Positions 34,096-45,620 of a stretch of DNA of 64,000 bases are shown here, piece after piece. Source of the stretch: Amorphophallus konjac (taxonomy: Eukaryota; Streptophyta; Magnoliopsida; Alismatales; Araceae); contig CM040117.1 of assembly GCA_022559845.1 (NCBI GenBank), forward strand, positions 84,704,559 through 84,768,558, read 5' to 3'. Positions within the stretch are counted from its first letter, which is position 1. Each line of letters starts with the position of its first letter. A program made the position numbers and the translations under genes. Under the pieces are notes generated by a model that had not been told where the DNA came from, did not search any database, and was given only the letters and a program-made list of their open reading frames with translations.

Positions 34096-37000
34096 TGTCA
34101 CACCCCGACGCGGAATATCGAAGCACGACAGGGGAGAAAACCCCTCACTCAATCAAGACTAGAAATTCTAATTACGTCACTTGATATAGAAATCTCCACT
34201 ATAAAATTTCAATTTTTACAACTCTTCCAAAATTCCAAGGACAACACTAACTCTCCAGCAAATTACAAGAATACTCTTATAATAAGATAACTCTCAATTC
34301 TAAACTAGGAAACTGGGTCCACTATGACATCTTAGTACACTCCAACACTCTTGCCCATGCCTGCTAGCTATCCTCGAGACAATCTGAAAAATATTAATTA
34401 ACACTGAATGAGCATAAAGCTCAGTAGGAATTACATCTCAAGCTTTAACAATCTTTAAGTCGATTACAAGTTCATGCGGTATAATGATGCATGTTGGATC
34501 AAGCAAGAATATCAAGAATTGTATTAAAGGAATATCACAAGAGTTTCAATGAGATGTATCAATAAGAAAATTGCAAGTAATTTGCGAGTAATTGGACAAG
34601 TACTTCCCAAGGATACCGTATTCAAGCAAGTATACAAGAATTCAACATTCGAGTATTCAAGTAAGTATTTCAAGCTCAAGTAATATCAAGTAGTACAATG
34701 AAATTGGCTATTTCATTCAATACATTCCAGCAAGTAATTGCCCTTTTTCGGGCTAAACCATTCATATCAAGCAAGTCAAGCATGTCACAAGAGAGGAAGT
34801 GAGAATGTCTCAAGTCAAGCAAGTACTTCGGTGCAATGCCAAACACCGTGGTCAATAAACTCCCATGGACACAAGTACCTTCGGGTGCTCCTCACAGGAC
34901 CAGACGGGGCCCTATACGCACAACATTCATGTAATACTTCTGACATCCACTCTCATTTATATAGCCAATATAGAATTTCAAGAGTTTACACATGGTAGGA
35001 ATGTAAGGTAGATTTTTCAGGAACAAATTTCAAGGACAAATCCATGTAAATGATGATATGATGACTTAACCTTAAGAAGAGGGTAAAAAGTCATGTATAG
35101 AAAGTCAACACTACTGTTGGTCAAAGTCAACGCTACTAGTTAAAGGTGTCAACCGGTCAAGGTCAGGCAACATTTTTCTTATGCAAAACGAGGTCGATGC
35201 ATATCACTATTCATGCATATAGAAGTCTATGCATGTTACTATTCGTGCCTATAGAAAGTATGTACAATTCACTATTCATACCTATAGACAGTCTGTACAA
35301 TTCATAGAAAATCTGTACAATTCACTATTCATGTCCGTGCGTGTTGTAGGATGAAGTCTGTGCATGTTTCTATTCATGCCTATAGAAAGTCTATACAATT
35401 CACTATTCATGCCTATAGAAAGTCTGTACAATTCACTATTCATGCCTATAGAAAGTCTGTACAATTCAATATTCATGCCTATAGAAAGTCTGTACAATTC
35501 ACTGTTCATGCCTATAGAAAGTCTGTACAATTCAATGTTCATGCTTATAGAAAGTCTGTACAATTCAATGTTCATGCCTATAGAAAGTCTGTACAATTCA
35601 ATGTTCATGCTTATAGAAAGTCTGTACAATTCACTGTTCACGTCCGTGCGTGTTGTAGGATGAAGTCTGTACAATTCACTGTTCATGCCTATAGAAAATT
35701 TGTACAATTCACTATTCATGCCTATAGAAAGTCTGTACAATTCAATGTTCATACCTATAGAAAGTATGTACAATTCACTATTTATGCCTATAGAAAGTTT
35801 GTACATTTCATAGAAAGTCTGTACAATGTATGATAAGGTCCGTGCAGGCTTTTGCTTACGTAGGTATAGGTCTATATAAGATCTGTGCATATGCAGACCA
35901 ATGTCCGTGCATGTTTGCTAGATGCATACCAAGGTCTGTACAATGCATGATAAGGTCCGTGCAGGCTTTTGCTTGCATAGGTATAGATCTATATAAGGTC
36001 TGTGCATATGCAGACCAAGGTCCGTGCATGTTTACAGTGATTGATCAAGTTTTGATGGCGTGAATACTAACAGTCAACAGTTGACTTTTAGTATTCACCC
36101 AATTTTATTTTTAAGGCCAAAAATTTATTTGACAAATTTCCATGGTAGATTAAATCAAGGTGATTAATGGGTAATAGTTAGATTTTTCTAATCATGTTTA
36201 TCTTGTGAGATATTAATTTTTAAAGTGGGCCGTGAATAGTATTTTTACTATTCACTCAATTTCGTTTTTAAGGACAAAAATTTATTTGACAATTTTCTAT
36301 GGTAGAGTAAATCAAGGTAATTAATGGGTAATAGTTAGTTTTTCCTAATCATGTTGATATTGTGAGATATTAATTTTTAAAGGGGGCCGTGAATAGTATT
36401 TTTACTATTCACTCAATTCCATTTTTTTAGGCAAAATATTTACTACTTGATTTTCCATGGTATAGTAAAATTTGAGGATTTTAAAATCATGATTATGCTG
36501 GACTTTCATGGTTCTATTCAATAGATATAAATTTTTTTGAATATGGTGGCTACTAATTACGTGATTTCACTGTTCATGATTTAGAACATTCACAGAATCA
36601 GGAATAGACACATAGGTAGTCATGGAAAATTAGCAGAATTGCAAGGTCATGCTCATGGAACGATTTCAGAGTTTAGTTTCATAGGTGTTAATTTTTAAAC
36701 ATGGATCAATCTAATTGAGACATGTTAATGACAATTACACTTCATGGGTACTTGACGGAGGATCTCGTCACGCAAGATTTAGTGTTTCAGATAGGCGTAG
36801 CCTAACCTTCCCACTAAGCCTTTTTATATACCCTTAAACGACCAGATCTTGGCTATGACAGGTTTAACTAGCATGCATGTGAACCTATTTTAATCACTAG
36901 TTAAGCCAGAACTTGAGAACACCTACCTCTTTTGACGTGAACACGTAGAAGGGACAATAAGAAGTAATCTTCTCTGCAACGATCCGGCAATAGGAAGAAG

Positions 37001-38078
37001 GTCTCCTCCCAGGTACGTTCCTGTGAAGACCCTATTCTAAAGGGGTATGGGATAGTTATAGGAAATGGAAAATATAAGGGTCCATTACCAGGGAAAAAGA
37101 AGCAAATAATGCTTCAATCCACCGAATCTATTGTTGGGAAAAGGGGTCCGCTGCCAGTAGAAAAAGTTGGCATTGCCTCCACCAAATTCTAGTGGTTGAG
37201 GGGTCTATTGCCAGCATACAATGGCTGGTTTGTGAGGTTTATAGTGGGGTGGTGGCCCTCATGGAGGTGCCCTCCTCACGTGGGTATGGTGGGTGGATTT
37301 ATATATATATATGTATATTGGCACGTAGGTGGGGTTAATCCTTTGGGCTCTATATATAGTTATTTCACCCAAAAAAAAGATGGCCAGTGCAAGAATCGAA
37401 CCCTGGTGACTCATTTGGACAACACCTTACTTAACCAACTACACTAGGAAATCACTTCATATGATAATTTCAATGGTGGTATATTTATACAATCGCCCTC
37501 AATGGGTATTTTCTTGTTCAACCTTCCTGTAAAGTTATCTAAAGTTTTTATTTGTGCATTTTAGATCATTTTAAGGGAATAAAAGTGTGAAAATAATAAC
37601 CTTTCAATAAGCTACAAAATTATTAAATGTCAATTTAAGTCTACATTAAGGGTGCAAATATTATAAAAAAAATGATAGTTTCACAATTAATTGATTTTCT
37701 TTAACTTTACATGCGATCTTACCAAATATATTTACACTTTCTCATTAAGACCCAATTATACTCTTACTATATTTTCCATAAATTATTATTTCATTATCAT
37801 TATTATTTAAAACATATTCAATTACTTGACTTTTATTTAGTTAGATTCTCTTTTCATCTATTGCTTCTTGATTTAATCGAACCTAAAATCAATTACTCTA
37901 TCTATACACCTCATTAATTTATTCTTCCCTCGCCCCTTTTTTTCTATTTGTTTAAAACTTATCTAAAGTCCAATTATTTATGATAAGTTATTAGACTTGA
38001 TTTACGACAATAATTCATATTTATCTTCTCTTTTTCTTTTTCTTATCCTTATTTCTTATAATTAGTTGGGGTGTTACA
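34096..38078 (-). repeat. E7 5' LTR (right), 3983 bp
   Basis: Starts TGTCACACCCCGACG and ends GGGGTGTTACA on +, followed by GCCCA. Its minisatellite is at about 35215-35815, the 118-bp pair at about 35821-36035, and two 150-bp units at about 36075-36420. Confidence 0.9.
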
Positions 38079-38488
38079 GCCCAGCCGGGGCGGAACTATC
38101 CCGGGTGTTATTCCACCCTTCGAGGAGCTTTGAACACAAGTTAGGCCGAGCTAGCAGCACGAATGATAGTGCCGAAAGCCGTGTCAGCGGAAAACCCGCG
38201 TGTTCAAACCAAAGATACTTGAAGTTCCGAGAGGGGTCATACGTCGTCTCGAGAGCTTCGTCAAGGCATCATGTCAAGGTTTTAAAGGACTGCGGCGAGA
38301 TGAATGGTCAAAGTGGCTTCCAAGACCATCCCCAAACTCATCGGCTAACCCGTGTCAAGGGGAAGAAGTTATTACGGCGCCCCTTTCACGGAGGGGCCCT
38401 CTTATCAGGCGCCCTCAAATTCGGCGCGCCCAAAAGCATAGAAGATCCCTTATCCGGCACGCTATTGTCCACGCCGGATCAGGCTTCC

Positions 38489-38497
38489 CTATATAAT
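38489..38497 (+). promoter_or_regulatory. TATA box of the E8 LTR
   Basis: CCCTATATAATGAACCC in the plus strand of the E8 LTR is a good plant TATA box. It is now about 0.4 kb from the E7 insertion. Confidence 0.5.
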
Positions 38498-38950
38498 GAA
38501 CCCTTGGTTCGACTAAGGAAGAAAGAGAACAATTGAACAAGGAAGCGAATCAAGAGAAAAGAGTGGCGATTGCTTGAGGGAGAGAGAGAGCCGGAGAGAC
38601 AATCAAGTTCGAGGGAGAGAGGGTTTCCTTGGGGGAGAAGCAGGGTTCCCACTGAGCGCCCCCTCGCCGCCGTCCTCCTTTGCTCAGCCTGAAGCCCTCC
38701 GGAGCCGGAGAGGAAAGAGGGAATCCCGATACTCTTTTCTGAGCATAGGTGGGTCGTCTACTTTGTCCCAGTCGTCTTCCTGTTTTGTTACCTTTTGATC
38801 GAATGTAAGCGAGAGGGAGGGGGGATGGCGATGATATGAGCCAATCTTTCCCCCTCTCCTCGTCATCTCTTTGAGTTGTTCTTCCTATGTGAATCTCTCT
38901 GCAATTAAAAAATGGTGGTCGCGCCACGATGCCGGCGCCAGATCTGTAAT

Positions 38951-39395
38951 ATATGTGTTAGCCTTCCCCCCGGTTATGGGATGATGGTATATGTATGAAT
39001 GTGCTGGTGGAATAAATGCTTAATGATGTGCCTCTTTCTTCCACTTCTTTCTCAGTCAGTGTATCTATCTGTTTCCTTCTTCACGTGGTTTCCGAACCCG
39101 ATTTTTCCGACTCCGAATATGCCCTGGGACACCATGGGCCACAGAGATGACCCCCCCAGGTCCTTCCCATCGATGCAGTGTCTGTGTCTTACTCGACGGT
39201 TCCTGCAGACTTCGTGGACAGAGGTGTGCTTGTGCATGTGTCTGATCCCCACTTCCCTCTCTCTTTGCATTTTTCTATTGCTCAGAGAAGGTGGGGGTCA
39301 CCTCCAGAACAGTAAGATCCGTCTTGTGATTTCTGTATGCCAGTCACTCGAGCATATGTGTATGTAGTTAAGTCATCCTATCTACAGACTAGCCG
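38951..39395. other. Unassigned spacer
   Basis: About 445 bp between the E8 LTR remnant and the truncated E3 LTR. No domain, repeat or LTR feature is recognised. A deletion breakpoint lies at its right edge. Confidence 0.5.
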
Positions 39396-39619
39396 GTGAC
39401 GATGGCGGTGGTGCGACGGCGGCAATGACGGCGGCGGCGGTGGCAACGATGAACTCACGAACTGATAGAAGAGGCTCCACACCTCTGATTCACAGCCTTC
39501 CCAGCTGCAGATGGGGGGGGAGAGGAGAGAGATAGGGGGCAGCCCTTGCTTGCTCCAACAAAATTCAAGTTTTTCTCTTCATTAATTCTTGAAAATAGGA
39601 AATACAACCCTTTTATGTG

Positions 39620-39624
39620 AAACC
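39620..39624. repeat. Target site duplication of E4, left copy (AAACC)
   Basis: AAACC recurs at 50887-50891. Removing E4 restores the continuous E3 LTR as seen at 55762-55780. Confidence 0.94.
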
Positions 39625-40402
39625 TGAAGAGGCAAGATCTCGCCCTGGTCTTGAGCGGGCAGTGGATCACCGGATAGTGAACTACAAGAAAGGGAAACGG
39701 ATCAGGGGGCCCAGGGATGAGTCCCTAGGGAAAACCCTCCGATGCTTAAGTCAGTAGAGCTATGGTGGGAGCAATATAGGGAGGAAGTAGCTTCTGCGCG
39801 AGATCCCTCTCCACCAGAAGGGTGAAGTGGTTCCTGCTCAGGAGTTTTGAGCGTGTGATTGCCCTTACCTTTCGTCGGAGGGTATCCCTGGGCTAAATAG
39901 TGCGCCGTCTTCTGGAGCCCTGTAAGTCGAGGAGTTTCAGGTGGGGGTTACGTCCTCGACGAGGGCTTTTAGTGCCTTATCGTGAGAGCGTTATCACCTT
40001 GGGGAGCGGGAGTCCCTCACCTTTATAAATTCCTACCCACCGAGGACTCTTAACGGCTGCATGGATAAGCAATCGTCGGCCGTACAGAGCTCAGAGAGGC
40101 CAGCCCTATCTGGGCGGTAGGCTTAGCTCGGACGAAGATGGGTCGGATTGGTCGACATGCGCCTTCTTCCCCTGGGCGGAGAGATGGCTCGGGCATGGAC
40201 CTTTCCTGTGACCTGACCGACGCTCGTGCCTTCCGAGCCTAGAGGCCGCCTAGGAAGGTAGTATCCTCGAGCAAAACTTTTATTGGGCTTTCTCGCCTAA
40301 GTGGGCCCCAGGGGGCTGTCACTTGGCTGAGCTGAGCCTTGTTGGGCCCTCAGGGGCCTAGTTCGGCTGCTCTTAATTGGGCTACAGAAATCCCCCTCTC
40401 CA
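39625..40402 (-). repeat. E4 3' LTR
   Basis: 778 bp, starts TGAAGAGGCAAG and ends CCCCCTCTCCA on +. The minus-strand TATA box is AATTTATAAAGG at about 40019-40030. Confidence 0.95.
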
Positions 40403-40428
40403 CTTGTCCCCCTCCTACTCCCGAGCCT
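40403..40428 (-). other. E4 polypurine tract
   Basis: The minus strand reads GAGTAGGAGGGGGACAAG directly before the 3' LTR. Confidence 0.8.
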
Positions 40429-40818
40429 TAATAAGCTCGGAGGAGTAGTCGTTTGGGGTTTTGGACCAGCGTGGCTTAGGTGGGTGGAAATCTGGCGGTG
40501 TTATGAAGCCACATGTCGTGGTCACCTGGGCCCGTAATAATTGCAATCCTGATGGATTTGAAATGAAGGCCCCCCTTTTCTCGGAGGTCGGAACGACGCA
40601 CCGCCTCCCGCGTGGGTTTATAGGCGTTGGGCGCTGGTTGTCATCCTAGACTCTTTCCGTTGTTAGGGTTTTGGCTTTACTTCGCTTCTTTAACTTTTGG
40701 GGCTCTTGGATGCGCCGTGAGGACACAGTGGAGGAGCATAGACTTGCGGCAGCTCCTTCCTCCCTCAGAATCTTCGAGGTCTCGAGAGAATTCTTCTTCA
40801 AGTTTTTCCTCAGAATCT

Positions 40819-43350
40819 ATGGCGGGCCAGCGTTCGGATGCCGAGGGATGGGGCGACGAACCGGTGGTGAGAGCGCCGATCCCGAACTGCAGCGAGTTGG
40901 GGGAAGCCGAGCTGAAGAGGCTGAAGCATCAGTTTCGCCTGCCTCACAAGTATACCTTCACTGTTGCTACACCGTATGAGACGATCCTGGATTCTCGTAT
41001 GGGCCACATCTGCATCTTTCTTCTGGCGTGGAAGAGCGGGTTTCGCCTCCCCTTCGAGCCCTTCATCCTCACGCTTCTCAACTTTTTCCAGTTGGCACCC
41101 ATTCAGTTGGTAGCCAACTCGTACCTTCTCCTCTCCGCTTTCTGAATCCTCTATCGTCAGTGCGGGGTTCCTCCTTCTTTGGACCTCTTCCACTATTTCT
41201 TCGAGTTGAAGGCGCACCCGTCGGCGGGGAAGGGTTTTTACTTCATCTAGGCGAGGAGGAGTATGAGCTGTATTCCACTGGCGGCGAAGGATTCTTCGCA
41301 TAAAGGGTGGAAGACCAATTTTTTCTGGGCGAGGATTGATTCGGTGGAGGAGACTTGGAGGTGCCAAGTAATGCCCAATTTCCAACCGAATATCCCTCCC
41401 CGGCAGGAGGAGTTCCCCCCACATGTAGAGGCGTATGCTGCTCGTTTGCTGAAACACCGCCAGTCTACCAAAGAACTGGTGACACTGGAGAATATCGAGT
41501 GGTGTCTTCTTACGCGGCTGAAGCCGTCAGGTGCCACCACGTAGATCTTTCCTTCGGAGGTAGGGGGCATCTTTCCTTTTCCTGATAACGCCTTCTTCTT
41601 TGTGCAAACACCAGGCGGGAGCCTTTGGAGGAGGTCGCTGAGATCATTGACCTCGGCGACGACTCGACGGCTGATGAGCCGGGCGCTCTTGTGGGTCGCT
41701 CTCGAGCCCGGGACAAGGGCAAAGGGGCGGCCTTGGAGAGGACTTCTCGGCCTTGCGGGGTGAACCGCAAGGATCCCGTGGAGGGGAGGTTGCAGGAGGC
41801 TGTGAAGGCCAAGAAACGGGCCAAGAAGGCCGGGGCGTCCCCGCCGCTGTGGGCAATTCTGGCTCGGCGGCGCTCCCCTCTCTAGGGCAAGATAGGGCCG
41901 ACCCTACCGAGCCGGCTCTCCCATCTGCTGAGCGAGAGGGGGCCGAGGAGACCAGGGGCACCCCAGGGGGCGACGGAGACGGGTCGGCTCTCCCCTTATC
42001 GGGAACAGAGGGGGCGAAGTTGAAACAACCGTAGCCGAGGTCGGGGATCCGGTCGAGGCGGGCGATGTCTCGGGCGGCGACGTGCGGGCCAAGACAATCG
42101 AGGTTGGGGGTTCACTGGCAGAGGCGTCGCAGCCCCAACCGTCCGTGGCGCACGGGGCGGCCGAGCTCGTAGCGTCGATCAAGGTCGGGGGTTCGCCTGC
42201 GGGGGCGTCGCAACCCCAACCGACCGTACCTCGTGGGGCGGCCGAGCCCACAGCTCGATCTGGGCCTTCCGGTGAGGCGCCAGGTGCAGAAAGGGTTCCC
42301 ATGCCGGAGGCTCTGGAAAGGCTCGGCATCTCGAGCAATTTATACCAGCTTTGCCTCGAGGTGTCCACGAGGATGAAAGGAGGAGACAAGCGTCACTCTC
42401 TACCCGGGGTCCTCAACATCATTATGGAGGGCGGCCTGGTCATGGCCTAGATGGGGGCTACAATGGCGGAGAGTTATGTCCGGTCGGAGTCAGAGCGGTC
42501 GAATCTTGCTTGGAGCCTCGGAGGGTGCGAGAGGAAACTAGCTCGACTCAATGAGGCACATGAGGGGCTCCGACGGTAGTTCTCTGCGATCAGGGAGTTG
42601 TCGCGGTCGATCCGGCTGGAGGTCGGAGTGCTGACCGAGCAACTAACCAAGGCTCGGGAATCGCTCGAGAGGAAAAGTAAACTCCTTGAAGAGGAGCGCC
42701 TTCTTCGTCTCGAGCAGGATGGCCGTTGGGAGGTCGAGCGCGCCGAGTTGGTGGATCGGGCGGAGGCAGCGGAGCGCCTTCGTTTGGAGGCTGAGGCCGA
42801 CCGAGCTGAGGCGGAGAAGCGATCGGTCAAGGCCGAGGAGTGGGCGGCCGAGGCCATACGGAAGTAGGCCGAGGCAGAGAAACGATCGGTAGAGGCCAAG
42901 GAGCGGGCGGCCGAGGCGGAGCGGGAGAAGGCCAAGCTTGCCGACAGGATGGGACTGGCCGGGGCGGAGGTGATCAAGCAATACAAGGGCTCAGAGGCCT
43001 ACCGGGCTGACTTGCAGGAAGCTGCCCTTCCTTACTATGAGTCAGCAGTTCACCGAGGCATCCGCAAGGGGTTTAAGCAGGGTTACCGCCGGGGAACAAG
43101 ATTCTGGGATTGACTTCCCCTCTGGCCAACGCTATGACTCGGACGAGTCATCTTCCAGCTCCTCTGCGTCATGCGGGGAAGATCCAGAGGGCTCTTCTCC
43201 TAAGGGGTCGCCAACTCCGGCTGCCTCGGGTGGGCTCGCGACCGAGGCAGTTCCCGCGCAGGCGGGGTCAGTGCCAGGGCCGGTCGTCGCCGAGGGCACC
43301 GGGGGAGAAACACCTACACCTCCCACTTCTGAGCTTCAAAGTGGGCCCTA
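40819..43350 (+). pseudogene. E4 antisense gene, 'putative gypsy type transposon' domain plus coiled coil
   Basis: It starts at the ATG at 40819, about 200 bases after a TATA-like TTTATAGG (40617-40624). The N-terminal domain (to about 41540) has FRLPFEPFILTLLNFF, QLAPIQL, GVPPSLDLFHYFF and KGFYF, a pattern I recognise as the PF04195-type domain found beside plant gypsy elements. Stops at 41143 (TGA), 41249 (TAG) and 41542 (TAG) interrupt it. A probable intron spans about 41562-41612 (GTAGGG to CACCAG). An acidic, Pro-rich middle leads to a long coiled coil (about 42470-42960) and a conserved-looking end (QYKGSEAYRADL, KGFKQGYR) at about 42975-43090. Its role is unknown. Confidence 0.6.
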
Positions 43351-43700
43351 GGCCTGATGTATCGTCCTGTTTTGCCTCCTTCTTTGTTTGTCTCTTTCTT
43401 TTTTCAAAAAAGGACTTCCACTTTTTGTAAGGCAATAAATAAAATATTACTTGCTTCACGCTATCCTTGCCGTGATTTGATCACTGTATCTGTAGTAGTT
43501 GGAAAAGACCGATACTTTCTGCGCAGATCTCGCATGATGATTGGGTGAGCGTCTGCCAGGGTGTCTTTCCGTTTGATCGCGCCTTGAATGCTTAGCCGCC
43601 TCGTGTGTCCCGCCGGGGGCATAAACAAGGAGTTTGAGGTGACTAGTCATAACGGGGAAATTCCTTCGGCGTGTTTTCGAGGAGAGAGTCTTTTAAGGCA
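43351..43700 (+). other. 3' untranslated tail of the E4 antisense gene
   Basis: T-rich with an AATAAATAAAA poly(A)-signal-like string near 43434-43445. No frame is assigned. Confidence 0.45.
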
Positions 43701-43713
43701 AGCAGCCTCCCCT

Positions 43714-44560
43714 CGCCTTTATAAGGGACTTAGGGGCGTCTCTCCGTCTACATCGCTTTAGGGTTTTCTAGGGCGGTCTTTCCTCTCTCCATTTCTCGTA
43801 GCGCTGAGCCTTTGCATTCAGAGCATGGAAGATCCTTCGGAAGACGATACTGCCGATGATGGAGGGCGGTAGGTTTTTGCCGCTTCAGATTTTGAGCAGG
43901 TTCGACGGTCGTCCCGCGGGTTTGAAGCAGGTCCGATGGTCGTCGCGCGGATCTGGAGAGGATTTTGACGGAAAAATCACGTCGTTTCCTCTATCAGTTC
44001 CGGCGAGGCTTCCCGTAGGGGGGTGAGATGGAGGACGGATGGGGGCATCCGGCGTCTCCGCCGCCCGCCCCTCTCTGCTCGCTTCAGGGATGGGGGGAGG
44101 AGCAAATTAAGCTCCCTCCTTTCCGGGCCTTCCCCTTCCTCCTCGTCCAGCTATGCTGGACTTCTTTTTCTTTCTGGCAGCCTCTTTTTCCCTCTTCTGC
44201 TCGTCCTTTCTTTCACTCTTCGGAGGGTGCTTGCTCTCTGTACGTTCCAAAGAGTTGGCAGGTTGGAAGAGAGGAGGCCTTCATAGGCGTTCCCTCTTCC
44301 CCAGCCTCTGTCAACTTGGAAGGTAGCCTTCCCCTCCGCAGTCCCTTCTATCACCTTTGTCATGGGCCACCCGAGCCAACTGGGTCGACGGCCTTTTATC
44401 CGAGCCAGTTTCTACGCCAGGCAGAGTCAGTGGCTGGACGCAAGGAGATCAACCGAGTCAGCCGAACAATGGCCTCTTGCAGTGGTGCCAGATGGATTTT
44501 TTGCTTTCTGTTGTGTAATGTATTAGCTTTTACCTTTCTGATGTACCAACAATCGTTTGA
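43714..44560 (+). promoter_or_regulatory. Second plus-strand promoter-like unit in E4
   Basis: CCTTTATAAGGG at about 43716-43727 is a clear TATA box, followed about 100 bases on by an ATG (43827) with a short acidic frame, MEDPSEDDTADDGGR, ending at a GTAG. Further on, a 178-codon open frame (44028-44564) has no recognisable domain, and the sequence ends in an A-rich stretch. I infer a second antisense transcription unit whose coding content has decayed. Confidence 0.35.
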
Positions 44561-44606
44561 ATGAAAAGGAGAAAATTTTATTTCACTCGGATTGTTTGCA
44601 CGAACT

Positions 44607-45620
44607 TTAAAAGTAGAACTTGCGTAGTGCGGCTGCATTCCATGTCCGAGGGATGGGTTCCACTTCCATTGTAGATAGGCGGTACGCTCCTTTCCCGTGC
44701 GTCTTGACCACTTGGTAGGGGCCTTCCCAGTTAGGGGATAGCTTGCCCGCCGCCTCCAGTGGTCGAGAGGCTTCGACTTTCCTAAGGATGAAGTCTCCCG
44801 GCTGGAAGTGCTTGTCTCAGACTTTGGCATTGTAGTATTGAGTGAGGCGGCGCTGGTATTCCATCGCTCCGATGCTGACAATCTCTCGGAGTTCATCTGC
44901 TAGGTCGAGGTTCTCGAGCAATTTTTGCTCGTTTACCTCGGGCGAGAAGCAGATGACTCGGAGGGAGGGATTGGCGATCTCCAATGGAATGACGGCCTCG
45001 GTGCCGTATACCAACTAGAAAGGACTCTCACAGGTTGCCGTTCTGGGAGTCATTCTGTGGGACCAAAGTATGCTAGGCAGTTTCTCGAGCCAGTTGCCCT
45101 TGGCCTTGCCGAGTCTAGTCTTTATGCCTTTTAAGATAGTCTTATTGGCATTCTCGACTAGCCCGTTGGCCTGAGGGTTGGCGACCGAAGTGAAGTGGTT
45201 GCGAATACCTACGTCGACACATCTGTCTCAGAAATAACGAGAGTCAAATTGCCGACCGTTATCACTCACTATCACCCGGGGGATGCCGTAACGACAAATG
45301 ATCTACTTCCAGACGAAACTCCAGACGACTGTCTCGGTGATCCTCGCCGTGGCTTCGGCCTCGATCCACTTGGTGAAGTAGTTGATGGCGACGATGATAA
45401 ACTTCTTCTGGGCCTGAGCCGTATGGAACGGCCCAAGAATGTCGATTCCCCACCGAGCGAAGGGGTATGGCTCGGTCAGGGTGACGAGCTCCGTTGCCGG
45501 CTGATGGACTAAGTGGTCGAATCGCTGGCATCGGTCGCACTATTGCACGTAGGCCGTGCAGTCGCGCTGCGGAGTGGGCCACCAGTAACCTTGCCGTAGC
45601 AGGATCCGGGCAAGTGACCT
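44607..45620 (-). pseudogene. E4 integrase
   Basis: The zinc-site half (YWWPTPQRDC, then CDRCQRF) is near 45610-45515. The core has WGIDILGPF (about 45450), SDNGRQF (about 45255) and GLVENANK (about 45145), so the three acids are present. The C-terminal part runs LVYGTEAVIPLE (about 45000), GPYQVVK and LRKFYF with TAA at 44607-44609. Stops at about 45541, 45302, 45230, 45015 and 44817 interrupt a single frame. Most are one transition from Gln, Arg or Trp codons. Confidence 0.82.

Larger units (their letters stand above)
29564..38078 (-). mobile_element. E7: LARD-like element with giant LTRs and a 384-bp interior
   Basis: Two direct repeats of 4148 and 3983 bp flank 384 bp of non-coding DNA. 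The primer site, polypurine tract and GCCCA target duplication are all present, so it moved as a complete unit. LTR ends (TGTCAC-CCCCGACG ... GGGGTGTTACA on +) and the AAGAATTTGGTCCCCAAATT string next to the polypurine tract resemble Tekay/Del chromoviruses, and E6 shares that string. There is no gag or pol, so it must have used enzymes in trans. Confidence 0.88.
29123..38950 (+). repeat. E8 3' LTR, split by E7
   Basis: It starts TGTTGGTACTC at 29123, runs to 29563, and resumes at 38084 after the E7 insertion. A plus-strand TATA box is at 38489-38497. The right end is uncertain (about 38910-38950) because no second copy is present. GC-rich islands with GGCGCGCC strings recur in both pieces. 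Confidence 0.5.

Noticed and set aside
38084..38536. 156-codon plus-strand frame as a host gene
   Set aside because: It lies in the E8 LTR upstream of and across its TATA box; no domain is recognised.
44028..44564. 178-codon plus-strand frame as a membrane protein gene
   Set aside because: Hydrophobic patches exist but there is no start context, homology or conserved motif. Kept only as part of the promoter-like unit.
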